Source of the DNA: Phenylobacterium sp. Root700
GTDB lineage: Bacteria > Pseudomonadota > Alphaproteobacteria > Caulobacterales > Caulobacteraceae
Reading direction: 5' to 3'
Assembly: GCF_001429025.1 (NCBI RefSeq)
Contig: NZ_LMHT01000015.1
Span: forward strand, 52,542 to 116,541
Length of the DNA stretch: 64,000 nt
The position numbers were made by a program, and so were the translations under genes. The notes under the pieces were generated by a model. The model saw only the letters and a list, made by a program, of their open reading frames with translations. It searched no databases and had not been told where the DNA came from. This document shows, in pieces, positions 35,380 to 44,674 of the stretch; positions within the stretch are counted from its first letter, which is position 1, and every line of letters starts with the position of its first letter.

Positions 35380-36918
35380 TTACGGATGCAGCGCCCGCGC
35401 GGCTTCGGCGGGCGAGGCTTTTCCCTGGTCGCGGTCGACGCTGTAGTTCGCCGCCCGCATCGCCTCGACCGAGATCGAGCCGATCAGCGGCCTCAGCGCC
35501 GCCAGCAGGCGCTCGTCGCCGGCCCGCTTGGGCGAAATCAGGATCACGGCGTCATAGGGCGGCAGGGCGCCCTTGGGGTCGGTCAGCACCACCAGCTTGT
35601 CGGCCGAGATCCGGCCGTCCGAGGAGAAGGCCGAGATCACGTCGGCCTCGCCGCCCGACAGCGCCCGGTACATGAAGGTCGGCTGGAACGAACGCTCCTG
35701 CTTGAAGTTGAAGCCGTAGGCGGCGTCGACCGCCTTCCATTCCGGCCGCGACAGGAACTCCAGGTCCGAGCCGAGCGTCAGGCGCGGCGCCTGGCGGGCG
35801 AGATCGGCGAGGCTGACGATCCCCTGCGCCTTGGCGCGGTCGGCGCGCATGGCGAAGGCGTAGGCGTTCTCAAAGCCGAGCGAGCCGAGCACCACCACCC
35901 CGTCACGCTTCTTCAGCTCGGTGGTGAGCTGCGCCAGCACCTGGGCGCGGCCCGGATTGTCTTGCCGCTTCAGGACATTGGTCCAGAGCGTGCCGGAATA
36001 GTCGACATAGACGTCCAGTTCGCCGGCCGCCAAGGCGCGGTAGGCGACCGCCGAGCCGAGATCCTCCTTGCGCGACACATGCCCGCCGGACCGCTCCAGC
36101 CGCTCGGCCATCACCTCGGCCAGGATGTACTGCTCGGAGAAATTCTTGGCCCCGACCACATAGCTGGACGGCTTGCCGAACGCCGCCAGCGGCGTCAGGG
36201 CGGCGAGCACGCCGACGACCAGCAGCGCCGCGCCGGCGATCATCAGCCCGCGTTTGCGCCGGGCCGCCCCGGTCTCGATCAGGCCGAGCAGTTGATCGAC
36301 CACCATGGCCAGCGCCGCCGAAGCCGCGCAGCCGAACAGCACGAAGACCCAGTTCTCGGTCTGCAATCCGGCGAAGATGTAGTTGCCAAGACTGGTCTGG
36401 CCGACCGGCGTCGACAGCGTCGCCGCCCCGATGGTCCAGACCGCGGCGGTGCGCACCCCGGCCATGATCACCGGCATGGCAAGCGGCAGCTCGACCTGGA
36501 ACAGTCGCTGGCGCGGGGTCATGCCCACCCCGTCGGCCGCCTCGCGCACCGCCGGATCGACGCCAAGGATGCCGGCCGTCCCAGTCCGCAGGATCGGCAG
36601 CATCGAATAGAGGGTGAGCGCCAGCAGCGAAGGCAGGAAGCCGAGCGCCGAGAAGCCCTGGCCTAAGACCGTCTGGCTCAGCGCCGAGAGCGCCAGCAGC
36701 AGCGGATAGAACAGGGCCAGCAGGGCTAGGCTGGGAATGGTCTGGATCAGGCCGGCGAAGGCCAGGACCGGCCAGCGCAGCCGCGCGCTGCGGCTGGCGG
36801 CGACCGCGAGCGGCAGGCTGATCAGCAGGCCGAGCGCCAGGGCGCTGGCGCTCAGCAAGACGTGCCAGGCCAGGTACTCGGGCAGCAGGCCCCAGGCCTG
36901 CGCGACGCGGTCGCTCAT
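35380..36918 (-). CDS. Osmoprotectant ABC transporter, permease fused to substrate-binding domain
   Basis: This 512-residue fusion has an N-terminal BPD permease of about 210 residues with several helices and a permease loop (AADGVGMTPRQRLFQVELPL). After a hinge helix follows an OpuAC/OsmX-type binding domain (VGAKNFSEQYILAEVMAE, ELDVYVDYSGTLW). It should import glycine betaine, choline or a similar quaternary amine. Its ATG overlaps the ATPase stop (ATGA). It lies between fliE and fliQ on the flagellar coding strand. Confidence 0.9.
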   Translation of the reverse strand: MSDRVAQAWGLLPEYLAWHVLLSASALALGLLISLPLAVAASRSARLRWPVLAFAGLIQTIPSLALLALFYPLLLALSALSQTVLGQGFSALGFLPSLLALTLYSMLPILRTGTAGILGVDPAVREAADGVGMTPRQRLFQVELPLAMPVIMAGVRTAAVWTIGAATLSTPVGQTSLGNYIFAGLQTENWVFVLFGCAASAALAMVVDQLLGLIETGAARRKRGLMIAGAALLVVGVLAALTPLAAFGKPSSYVVGAKNFSEQYILAEVMAERLERSGGHVSRKEDLGSAVAYRALAAGELDVYVDYSGTLWTNVLKRQDNPGRAQVLAQLTTELKKRDGVVVLGSLGFENAYAFAMRADRAKAQGIVSLADLARQAPRLTLGSDLEFLSRPEWKAVDAAYGFNFKQERSFQPTFMYRALSGGEADVISAFSSDGRISADKLVVLTDPKGALPPYDAVILISPKRAGDERLLAALRPLIGSISVEAMRAANYSVDRDQGKASPAEAARALHP

Positions 36919-37691
36919 GAGGCCACCCCGTTGAGGCGTTCGCGCAGCCGCTCAGCCTGGCGGCGCGGCGCCTCCAGCAGGGCGCGAACATCGGGGTCCT
37001 GGGTGGTGGCGAGCAGGCGGCCAGGCGCGCCGTCGGCGACGATCACGCCGTCCTTCAGCACCACGATCCGGTCGGCGAGGAGCACCGCCTCGGCCATGTC
37101 ATGGGTGACCATGAGCGTGGTCAGCGAGAGCTTGTCGTGCAGGGCGCGGTAGTCGGTCCCCAGGGCGTCGCGGGTCAAGGGATCGAGGGCGCCGAACGGC
37201 TCGTCCATCAGCATGATCTTCGGTTCGGCCGCCAGGGCGCGGGCCACGCCCACCCGCTGGCGTTGGCCGCCCGACAGCTGGGCCGGCGCGCGCGCGGCGA
37301 CCTCACGCGGCAGGACGACGAGGTCGAGCAGTTCGTCGACCCGCGCCGCCGTACGGGCCCGGTCCCAGCCTAGCAATTTCGGGGTGATGGCGATGTTCTC
37401 GCCGACGCTCAGATGCGGAAACAGCCCGACTTCCTGGAACACATAACCGATGCTGCGACGCAGCTGGTGCGGCGGAACGGCGGCGGCGTCCTCGCCGACG
37501 ACACGCACCTGACCGCCGCCTGGTGCGATCAAGCCGTTGATGGTCTTGAGCAACGTGGTCTTGCCCGAACCCGACGCCCCGACCAGGGCTACGAACTGCC
37601 CCGTGGGCACGTCCAGCGACACCCCGGCCAGCGCCGCGCGCGCGCCGTAGCGTTTCTCTATGCCGATGAGTTCAATCGCCGGTTGGGCCAT
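36915..37691 (-). CDS. Osmoprotectant ABC transporter ATPase
   Basis: This 258-residue ABC ATPase has Walker A GASGSGKTTL, a Q-loop in GYVFQEVGLFPHL, signature LSGGQRQRVGVARAL and Walker B IMLMDEPFGALD. It pairs with the permease/binding fusion downstream. The ATG at 37691 (MAQPAIEL) has AAGG upstream; a GTG at 37709 is possible. Only about 24 bases separate it from the fliE stop, so it may be read from the flagellar promoter. Confidence 0.92.
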   Translation of the reverse strand: MAQPAIELIGIEKRYGARAALAGVSLDVPTGQFVALVGASGSGKTTLLKTINGLIAPGGGQVRVVGEDAAAVPPHQLRRSIGYVFQEVGLFPHLSVGENIAITPKLLGWDRARTAARVDELLDLVVLPREVAARAPAQLSGGQRQRVGVARALAAEPKIMLMDEPFGALDPLTRDALGTDYRALHDKLSLTTLMVTHDMAEAVLLADRIVVLKDGVIVADGAPGRLLATTQDPDVRALLEAPRRQAERLRERLNGVAS

Positions 37692-37715
37692 GTCGCCAAC
37701 CTTAGACACGATCCG

Positions 37716-38024
37716 TCAGATCGGCATCCGCATGATTTCTTGATAGGCGCTGATCACCTGGTCGCGGACGGCCATCACCGTCTCCAGGCTGGCCTCGGCC
37801 GCCGAGATGGCGGTGACCACGTCGATCAGTTCAGCCTTGCCCTGCACCTGGGCCGCGATCTGAGTCTCGGCCTTCTTGGTGCTGTGCATCACGTCGTTCA
37901 TGGCCGACTTGACCATCGAACCAAAGTCGAGCCCGCCGTCTTCCTGGCTGGGCGACGGCGGCTTGATCGCCGGGGTGTTCTGGGTCGCGGCGTAGGCTTT
38001 AGCGGCGGCGAGCGCGGTCATCAT
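37716..38024 (-). CDS. fliE: Flagellar hook-basal body protein FliE
   Basis: This 102-residue protein has the C-terminal FliE pattern ([20 protein letters not shown] then [17 protein letters not shown]). It joins the MS ring to the rod. It lies third in flgB-flgC-fliE, 14 bases after flgC. Confidence 0.96.
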   Translation of the reverse strand: MMTALAAAKAYAATQNTPAIKPPSPSQEDGGLDFGSMVKSAMNDVMHSTKKAETQIAAQVQGKAELIDVVTAISAAEASLETVMAVRDQVISAYQEIMRMPI

Positions 38025-38038
38025 GGCTCAGGCGCCCC

Positions 38039-38458
38039 TTACTTCTTCAGCATGTCGAGGGTGCGCATTTCCATGGCGCGCGCGGTCTCGATCACGTTGA
38101 GGTTGGCCTCATAGGCCCGCTGGGCCTCCTTCATGTCGAGCGCCTCGACCAGGGTGTCGACATTGGGCAGCTTCACATAGCCCGAGGCGTCGGCCGAGGG
38201 ATGGCCGGGGTCGTAGACGTTGCGGAAGTCCTTGCGGTCGGGCTCTACACGGGCGACGCGCACGCCCTGGCCGGCGTCGGTCTTGACCGGCGTGAACACC
38301 GGCACCTGCCGGCGATAGGGATCGCCGCCCGGCTGGCGCGACACGGAATTGGCGTTGGCCATGTTCTCGGCGATCACCCGCATCCGGGCCTGCTGGGCGC
38401 GCAGGGCGGTGGCGGCGATGGACTGGGTGGCCCCGGTCATGGGTTTGATGTCGGCCAT
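38039..38458 (-). CDS. flgC: Flagellar proximal rod protein FlgC
   Basis: This 139-residue protein has an N-terminal rod motif (ARMRVIAENMANANSVS) and C-terminal YVKLPNVDTLVEALDMKEAQ with AYEANLNVIETARAM. It is a structural protein of the proximal rod. It starts ten bases after flgB. Confidence 0.97.
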   Translation of the reverse strand: MADIKPMTGATQSIAATALRAQQARMRVIAENMANANSVSRQPGGDPYRRQVPVFTPVKTDAGQGVRVARVEPDRKDFRNVYDPGHPSADASGYVKLPNVDTLVEALDMKEAQRAYEANLNVIETARAMEMRTLDMLKK

Positions 38459-38468
38459 CTAGGGCGTC

Positions 38469-38879
38469 CTATCCGCGGGGGCCGCGGCTGGCCATGCGCA
38501 GCATGCCCAGCGACTTCTGATAGAAACCGATCGCCGCATCATAGTTCATGCGCGCCTCGGCCATCTTCAGCATCTCTTCCTCGAGCACGACCGAATTGCC
38601 GTCGAGGGTGGTTTCCGAATCCTTGGCCTTGATCGGCTTGAACGCGGTGCTCTTGCGTTCGGCCGGCGCCATGTGACCAGCCTGGGTCACCGCCTGGGTG
38701 GCGACCTGGGTCATCTGGGTCTTCATCTGAGCCTGGAAGCTGTAGGCCTTCAGGTCGGTGGGCGTGAAGCCGGGGGTGTCGGAATTGGCGACGTTCTGCG
38801 AGATCAGCCGCTGGCGTTCGTTGAGGTGCCCAAGCCGGCCCTTCAGCATCGCAAACAGGGGAATCTCAGCGAGGTTCAT
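38469..38879 (-). CDS. flgB: Flagellar proximal rod protein FlgB
   Basis: This 136-residue protein begins MNLAEIPLFAMLKGRLGHL and has ISQNVANSDTPGFTPTDLK, typical of FlgB. A TTG at 38885 would add two residues. No ribosome-binding site precedes the ATG, and a CtrA-like box ends only 24 bases upstream, which suggests a leaderless or near-leaderless message. Confidence 0.95.
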   Translation of the reverse strand: MNLAEIPLFAMLKGRLGHLNERQRLISQNVANSDTPGFTPTDLKAYSFQAQMKTQMTQVATQAVTQAGHMAPAERKSTAFKPIKAKDSETTLDGNSVVLEEEMLKMAEARMNYDAAIGFYQKSLGMLRMASRGPRG

Positions 38880-38902
38880 GAGCAATATGGTGAATAAATA
38901 GG

Positions 38903-38918
38903 GTTAACCGGGCCTTAA
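38903..38918 (-). promoter_or_regulatory. CtrA-like box between flgB and fliO
   Basis: On the minus strand the sequence is TTAA-N7-TTAAC, a perfect match to the CtrA consensus of Caulobacter. Read on the plus strand it is TTAA-N7-TTAAG. It sits between flgB-flgC-fliE (minus) and fliO-fliP (plus), both early flagellar gene sets, and could serve both. Confidence 0.75.
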
Positions 38919-38984
38919 GACCCTGCGGCGCAAACCCTGGCTCGACGGCGCATTCACGCCCTTTGGCCCTGTTCGAACATCCCG

Positions 38985-39272
38985 ATGGAATTCGCCGATT
39001 TCCTCCGCGCCGTCTTCGCCCTGGCGGTCACCCTGGGCCTCGTCGGCCTGGCGGCCGTAGCCCTGCGACGCTTCGGCCCCGAAGCCCTGGCGAGGTTCAC
39101 GCCCACCCGCAAGGAGCGCCGGCTGGCGGTCGTCGAGACCCTGGTGCTCGATCCCTCGCGGCGACTGGTGGTGGTCTCGTTCGACGGCGACGAGCGCCTG
39201 CTGTTGCTGGGCGAAGGCCAACTGCTTCCAACCAACGCCAAGCCCGCCCGCAAACCCAAGACGGCCGCCTGA
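38985..39272 (+). CDS. fliO: Flagellar biosynthetic protein FliO
   Basis: This 95-residue protein has one N-terminal membrane helix (FLRAVFALAVTLGLVGLAAV) and a small cytoplasmic domain (KERRLAVVETLVLDPSRRLV, then DGDERLLLLGEG), the FliO pattern. It helps assemble the FliP ring. Its TGA overlaps the fliP ATG by one base (TGATG), so translation is probably coupled. Confidence 0.9.
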   Translation: MEFADFLRAVFALAVTLGLVGLAAVALRRFGPEALARFTPTRKERRLAVVETLVLDPSRRLVVVSFDGDERLLLLGEGQLLPTNAKPARKPKTAA

Positions 39273-40069
39273 TGCGCAAGTTCTTCTCCGCCCTCACCCG
39301 CCTGGAACCGGCCGACTGGCGCCGCGCCGCGGGCCTGTCGGCGCTGGCGACCCTGATCAGCCTGATCTTCCCGGCCATCGCCGCGGCCCAGGCGATCAAC
39401 GTCAACCTCGGCACCGGCGCGGGCCTCTCCGAGCGCGTCGTGCAGATGGTCGGTCTGCTGACCGTGCTGTCGCTGGCGCCGTCGATCGTGATCATGACCA
39501 CGTCCTTCGTGCGGATTGTGGTGGTGCTGGGCCTGCTGCGCACGGCGCTCGGCCTGCAGCAGAGCCCGCCCAACGCGGTGCTGATCAGCCTGGCGCTGTT
39601 CCTCAGCGCCATCGTCATGGGCCCGACCCTGCAACGCTCCTATGACGAGGGCATTAAGCCTTTGATGGACCAGCAGATCGAACTGCCGCAGGCGTTCGAC
39701 GCGGCAGGGGCGCCGCTCAAGACCTTCATGCTGAGTCAGGTCGACCAGGAAGACCTGGCCCTGTTCATCCGGCTTTCGAAGATCCCCAAACCGGCGACCA
39801 TGCAGGACACGCCCCTGCAGGTGGTCACCCCGGCCTTCATGATCTCGGAACTGAAGCGCGCTTTCGAAATCGGCTTCCTGCTGTTCATCCCGTTCCTGGT
39901 GATCGACCTTGTCGTCGCCAGCGTACTGATGAGCATGGGTATGATGATGCTGCCGCCGGTGGTGGTTTCCCTGCCCTTCAAGCTGATCTTCTTCGTCCTG
40001 GTGGACGGCTGGCGACTGGTCGCGGGCTCCCTGGTCGAGAGCTTCCAGCGCGGGGCCGGCGGCGGTTAG
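39272..40069 (+). CDS. fliP: Flagellar export protein FliP
   Basis: This 265-residue protein has a cleavable signal ending near AIAAAQ, then the FliP blocks MTTSFVRIVVVLGLLRTALG, PPNAVLISLALFLS, TPAFMISELKRAFEIGF and SMGMMMLPPVVVSLPFKL. It forms the export gate with FliQ and FliR. The open frame continues upstream into fliO, but the signal peptide marks the start. It converges on the next gene with a four-base TTAG stop overlap. Confidence 0.97.
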   Translation: MRKFFSALTRLEPADWRRAAGLSALATLISLIFPAIAAAQAINVNLGTGAGLSERVVQMVGLLTVLSLAPSIVIMTTSFVRIVVVLGLLRTALGLQQSPPNAVLISLALFLSAIVMGPTLQRSYDEGIKPLMDQQIELPQAFDAAGAPLKTFMLSQVDQEDLALFIRLSKIPKPATMQDTPLQVVTPAFMISELKRAFEIGFLLFIPFLVIDLVVASVLMSMGMMMLPPVVVSLPFKLIFFVLVDGWRLVAGSLVESFQRGAGGG

Positions 40070-40878
40070 AACCGCCGCGCGATCCCGGCCCCGACCTGCA
40101 GATCGGGCGTATCGCGGGTCAGGCCGGCATTGACGCCGAAATCGAACTGCAGGTCGTCGACCGGCGTCCAGGCCAGCGTCAGGTCGAAACAAGCCTGGGT
40201 CGTGCGCTCGGCCGGATCGTCATCCACCGCGGCCCAGAGCTCAGCCCCCAGCGAGAGCGCCCCGAAGGACCGGCTGATCGCCACCACGCCCACCCAGCCG
40301 AGGTGGCTGCCGTGGCCGTCGGCGTCGGCCAGCACGTCGAGCTCCGGGGTGAAGGCCAACGACACCTCGGCGCTCAGGGGCGCCGAGATCGGCGCGATCA
40401 GGCCGCCCTGCCAGGCCCCGGCTCCGATCCCTGACTTGCCGGTCGGCGCCGAGACAAACGGTTGCAGCGCCACCGAAACCCCTGATCCGTCTGGATTTTT
40501 CAGAGAGCGACGCAGCGCGAAGATCACGTCGCCGACGCCCTGGTCGCGGACGCTCTGGCCGCCGGAACGGTCACGCACCTGGGTGTAGGGCGTCCACGCG
40601 ATCTGCCCCTCGGTGGTCGGCGCCAGGCCCAGCCGCAGCTCCAACTCGCCGATGGCGTAGGTGTCGCTGGAGCCCGGTCCCGAGCGTTGAAAGCTGGCGT
40701 CGAACGCCCCGACTTCGGCCTGGAAAACGCCGGGATCGATCACGCAGGACGGTGAACCCTTGCCCGGCCGGTCGGCGCAGAAGTCACGACGCTCCGGCGC
40801 GCTCTGGGCCTGGGCGGCCGCGAGGCTCAGGCTCGCCAGGGCGGTGCCGGCGAGGATGCGGACGGCAGGACGGCGCAT
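40066..40878 (-). CDS. Outer-membrane beta-barrel protein (phenol MetA-like)
   Basis: This 270-residue protein has a signal peptide (LAGTALASLSLAAAQAQ) and alternating beta-strand segments ending in aromatic GAGIARRF. VQGVGDVIFALRR-type strands, the phrase FVSAPTGKSGIG and a repeated Gly/Asp turn pattern match the phenol-degradation MetA/transporter family of small barrels. Function is not known. I start it at the ATG at 40878, after GGGGAT; the frame runs on to 40923. Confidence 0.75.
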   Translation of the reverse strand: MRRPAVRILAGTALASLSLAAAQAQSAPERRDFCADRPGKGSPSCVIDPGVFQAEVGAFDASFQRSGPGSSDTYAIGELELRLGLAPTTEGQIAWTPYTQVRDRSGGQSVRDQGVGDVIFALRRSLKNPDGSGVSVALQPFVSAPTGKSGIGAGAWQGGLIAPISAPLSAEVSLAFTPELDVLADADGHGSHLGWVGVVAISRSFGALSLGAELWAAVDDDPAERTTQACFDLTLAWTPVDDLQFDFGVNAGLTRDTPDLQVGAGIARRF

Positions 40879-40936
40879 GGAATATCCCCGGTGAGCTGTC
40901 GATCCGACCAGCCTAGGTCGCATCGCCGTCCGTCGC

Positions 40937-43858
40937 CTAGCCCTTCGCCGCGGTGGTCGCCGCGGCCTGCTTGGCCGGCGGCGTGGCCGGGGCCGCGGGC
41001 TTGGCCACGCCGACCGGCGCGGGTTTCTCGCGGAAGCGCGCCTTCATCTTGTCGACCCAGCCCGCGAAGGCCTCGTTGTCGGCGGTGGCGCGGCCGAAGT
41101 CGGCGACGCTGAGCTGGCCGGTCTGGACGCCGGAGAGCGCCACGCGCAACGCCTCGGGATTGCGCGCCTGGTCGTAGAAACCGCCATAGCGCTGCTGCAT
41201 CCGGGTCAGGGCGCCGTCGTTGCCCGCCAGGCTGTAGCCGACGCCGGTGCGAAGCAGCTTGCCCTCGTCCTCGGCCGACAGCGGGCCAGGCGTCTTCCAG
41301 CGGTCGCCCAGGCTCTTTTCGAACAGGGCGGCCGAGGCGTCCCAGTTCTTCTGCTTCCAGAACACCTCGGCGCGCAGATCCTGGCCCTCACGCGAGGTGT
41401 CGCGTTCGATGACCTCCAGGGCGTGATCGGTGCGGCCCAGGCCCATCAGGGCGCGGGCCTCGACCAGCCGGCGCTCGGCGTTGAGGGCGGTCGGCAGGAT
41501 GGTGGTGCGCGAGCCGTTGATCGCCTGCAAGGCCTGCTCGGGCTTGCGATCCATCAGGTAGATCAGCGCCAGGTCGGTGGCGACCTGGGCGCGGGGCACG
41601 CCGTCGAGACGGTTGTCGGCCTGGTACTTCAGCAGGTCGGCCGCCTGGTCGAGCAGGTCGACATCGACCAGCCGCCGCACGAGCTTGCGCACCATCAGGT
41701 CGCCGTCGGCGCCCAGCGGGGTCAACTCGCGGAAATCGTAGAACATGGCCAGGGCCTGGACCGGCTCCAAGCCGTCGGCCGCGCCGTCGAGGAACAGCGC
41801 CCGGAACGCCGCGCCGAGGTCGGCCTGAAGCTGCACGGCTTCGGGCAGGTCGGGCAGGCTGCGACCGGCCGAGCGCAACGCCTCCAGCGCCTCGCGATAG
41901 CGCCCCTGGCTGAGATAGAGATGGCCAAGCGCGCGGATGGTCTCCAGTTCCGTGGAGTCGCCGCGCCAGCGGTAGCGCAGGCCCGCAAAGGTGTTGGCGG
42001 CCTGGACCGGCGTGATACGGCCCATCTCCAGCCGGATCTTGGTCGCGTGCAGGGTGGCCGGCGCGGACAGGGCTTCGGTCGGCGCGCCGGCGACAGCGGC
42101 GTAGATGCGCAGCGCCCGGTCCTTGTAGCCCTGGGCCTCCACGACCTTGGCCTGGACCAGCCGGGTGGCCAATTCCTCCAACGGATCGGTCTTGTCCATC
42201 AGGGCCAGTTTGATGCGGGCGTCGGCGCCGTTGATGTCGCCGAGCGCCAGGGCCGCCTGGGCGTCGGAGCGGGCGAAGCGCGCCTTCCAGACCGGCGAGA
42301 ACTGGTTGAAAGCCTCGGCGCCAGCCCCGAATTGGGTGCGCGCCTCGGGCCACTGGGCCAGTTGGACGGCGATGTAGGAGCGCCAGAGCGCCGCCGACGG
42401 GTCGTCCGAGAGGATCGGGACCGAGAAGTCGGCCTGGGCCTCCTTGTAGCGCCGCGCCATGACGCGGGCGATGCCCCGCAGGGCCCGGAACTCCGGGTCC
42501 TCCATGATCGCCGGGCTGCGTCGCGCGGCCTCGTTGAGCACGCCGATCGCCTCGAAGGACAGTTCCGAGCCGACCAGGAAACGGGCCATCGCCATCCGGG
42601 CGCCGACCGGGGCGTCGCGCCCCAGCGCGGCCTCCTCGTTCGACGCCGCCAGCAGGGCGTTGTAGCGGGTCAGGAAACCGCCGGAACCGGTCTTCGGCCA
42701 GTTCTGATAGTCGATCAGGCCCGGCATTCCGGCCGCCTGCGGCGCGCCCAGATTGGCCTCGGTCCGCTCGGCGGTCGCCGAAGCCGGCGACAGGGTCAGG
42801 CCCGCGGGCCGGCCGATCTGCACCAGGTCGCCCTCGTGCCGGACGCCGAGGTCCTCGATATAGGATTCGGCCGCCAGCCCCTGGGCCGAGGGCAGCAGCG
42901 CCATCTGCACGTACTCGCGCCGCGACGGCAGCCCCTTGGCGGGGCCAAGCGCGGTGACGACCGAGAGCGTGTCGCCGACCACCGGATCGGCCACCTTGAC
43001 CACGCCGGTGACGCCGGCGACGGCGGCCTTCAGCGCGGCGGGGCCGCCGGCCTGGTCGCGGACGACCCGGATCTGGCCCGGCTGTTCGACCTGGGCCCCG
43101 GGGCCGAGCGTGACGGTCCAGACCGCGCCCTGGCTGGAGGCGAAGAACGGCACGTTGGGCGCCGACTCGATACGCACGGCGGTATAGTCATTGCCGCGAA
43201 TGGCGCTGAGGCCGCTCATCTGGCGCAGGCCGCGCGGGGCCTTGGAAACGTCGATGGCGGCCGGCGCGTCGAACACCACCCAGATCGCGCCGCCGCGCCG
43301 GAACACCGCCGCGCCGCTGGGATTGGCCCACGGGAAGACCAGTTGCACCTGGCCCGCGCCGATCTTGCTCTCCATCCGCACCACGCCGCCGGCCGGCACA
43401 GGGTTGGGACGCGGCGGTTCGGGCGCGACGACGGGCGCCGCCTCGGCAAGCGTCGCCGCCGGCGCCGGAGGCCTCTCGAACAGATTGACGTAGGTGACGC
43501 CGTCGGCGACGCCGACCTTGGCGTCGGCGTTCTCGGCCAGCGTCAGAACCAGCTCCAGCCCGCCGCTCGCGCGGCGCGCCTCGGTCGTCTTCAGCCATTT
43601 CGGCGGCGAGACCCGCAGGCGCGAGATGTCTGGATTGGCCTGGCCGTTGAACTTCAGGATCAGGGTCTGGCCGTCGCGGCGCGCCACGGCGCGGGCGCCC
43701 TTGAACTCGATCCGCGAGAAGTCACGCGCCTGGGCGACGCGGACTTCGAGTCCGCCGCGCGGCGCGGTGGTCTGCGCCGGCGCCACGCCCGCGGGCGCAA
43801 CGACGCTGGCGATGGTGATCGCCGCGACGCCGGACCGAAGGGTTTGGCGCAGGCTCAC
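40937..43858 (-). CDS. 973-residue exported TPR protein of the fliL-fliM operon
   Basis: This large protein has a signal peptide and an N-terminal beta-rich part (about residues 30-260) reminiscent of AMIN-type domains (RVAQARDFSRIEFKG, then DGQTLILKFNG). After a Pro/Ala linker come about 650 residues of TPR-like helices (about 350-930), and a C-terminal Ala/Pro/Lys tail. It is therefore periplasmic. It starts six bases after motE and ends the operon fliL-fliM-DUF6468-motE. A role in motor or cell-pole assembly is inferred from this context only. Confidence 0.8.
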   Translation of the reverse strand: MSLRQTLRSGVAAITIASVVAPAGVAPAQTTAPRGGLEVRVAQARDFSRIEFKGARAVARRDGQTLILKFNGQANPDISRLRVSPPKWLKTTEARRASGGLELVLTLAENADAKVGVADGVTYVNLFERPPAPAATLAEAAPVVAPEPPRPNPVPAGGVVRMESKIGAGQVQLVFPWANPSGAAVFRRGGAIWVVFDAPAAIDVSKAPRGLRQMSGLSAIRGNDYTAVRIESAPNVPFFASSQGAVWTVTLGPGAQVEQPGQIRVVRDQAGGPAALKAAVAGVTGVVKVADPVVGDTLSVVTALGPAKGLPSRREYVQMALLPSAQGLAAESYIEDLGVRHEGDLVQIGRPAGLTLSPASATAERTEANLGAPQAAGMPGLIDYQNWPKTGSGGFLTRYNALLAASNEEAALGRDAPVGARMAMARFLVGSELSFEAIGVLNEAARRSPAIMEDPEFRALRGIARVMARRYKEAQADFSVPILSDDPSAALWRSYIAVQLAQWPEARTQFGAGAEAFNQFSPVWKARFARSDAQAALALGDINGADARIKLALMDKTDPLEELATRLVQAKVVEAQGYKDRALRIYAAVAGAPTEALSAPATLHATKIRLEMGRITPVQAANTFAGLRYRWRGDSTELETIRALGHLYLSQGRYREALEALRSAGRSLPDLPEAVQLQADLGAAFRALFLDGAADGLEPVQALAMFYDFRELTPLGADGDLMVRKLVRRLVDVDLLDQAADLLKYQADNRLDGVPRAQVATDLALIYLMDRKPEQALQAINGSRTTILPTALNAERRLVEARALMGLGRTDHALEVIERDTSREGQDLRAEVFWKQKNWDASAALFEKSLGDRWKTPGPLSAEDEGKLLRTGVGYSLAGNDGALTRMQQRYGGFYDQARNPEALRVALSGVQTGQLSVADFGRATADNEAFAGWVDKMKARFREKPAPVGVAKPAAPATPPAKQAAATTAAKG

Positions 43859-43864
43859 GAGCTA

Positions 43865-44674
43865 TCAGGCCTTTGGCGCGGGCGCGGCGCCCTTCGGCGC
43901 CGGAGCGGCGGCCTGGGCGGCGGGCTTGGCCGGGCCAGGCGTGGCGGCGGGCGTCGCCACGGCGGCGTTGGCGGCGGCGGCCACCTTCTTCACATCGGCG
44001 AACCGGCTGGCCAGGGCCTCGGTCAGCTTCTTGGCCTCGATCGGCGGCATGGCCGCGATGATCGGCGAGAGCGCGCGCTCCTTCATTCGAGCGGCGATCG
44101 GGATGCGGACGGCGTCGTCCAGCAGCACCATGCGCGGCGCGGCGTCCTTGGGCTTCATGCCCTCGAACACCTTCACCAGGCGGTCGATCTCGGCCTGCTC
44201 CTTGGCGTCGGCGTCGACCATCAGCTTGGCGATGTCGCCCTTCATGCCGGTCAGGGCCTTGATCTTGGCGTCGAGCTTGGCCTCGGCGGCGGCCATCAGG
44301 GCGAGTTGGACGTCCATGTCCTGCTCGCGCTTGTCCAATTGGCCACGGCGGGCGCCCAGGCTCTGCAGAACCTGGAGCTCGGCGGGCGAGAGCCCAGCCT
44401 CCTTGGCCAGTTCGGCGGCGGTGGGCGCGCAGACCGCGGCGGGCTTGGCGGCTGGCGGCAGGGCGACGGACGCAGCGGCGTCCTTGGCGGTTCCGGTCGC
44501 GGCCTTTTCTTCAGACTTAGCGCCCGGCTTGACGCTCTTGGCGGCTTCCTCGGCGAAGGCGCGCGCGCCCGACACCATGTCCGGCAACGATTGCGCGCCG
44601 GCCAGGGCGTTGATGCCCATGACGCCGACGATGGCGACGCCGACCAGCGGCAGGATGCGGGGCATGTTTCTCAT
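43865..44674 (-). CDS. motE: MotE-like flagellar motor chaperone
   Basis: This 269-residue protein has an N-terminal membrane or signal helix, a coiled-coil part (GARRGQLDKREQDMDVQLAL) and a MgtE-N-like region (RLVKVFEGMKPKDAAPRMVL, AAMPPIEAKKLTEALASR), the MotE layout known from rhizobia, where it chaperones MotC. The tail is Ala/Pro/Lys-rich like that of the next gene product. Its ATG overlaps the preceding stop by four bases. Confidence 0.75.
   Translation of the reverse strand: MRNMPRILPLVGVAIVGVMGINALAGAQSLPDMVSGARAFAEEAAKSVKPGAKSEEKAATGTAKDAAASVALPPAAKPAAVCAPTAAELAKEAGLSPAELQVLQSLGARRGQLDKREQDMDVQLALMAAAEAKLDAKIKALTGMKGDIAKLMVDADAKEQAEIDRLVKVFEGMKPKDAAPRMVLLDDAVRIPIAARMKERALSPIIAAMPPIEAKKLTEALASRFADVKKVAAAANAAVATPAATPGPAKPAAQAAAPAPKGAAPAPKA

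Noticed and set aside
38939..38955. GG...GC spacing before fliO as a sigma54 promoter
   Set aside because: The spacing between GG and GC is off by one and the -12 TTGC is absent.
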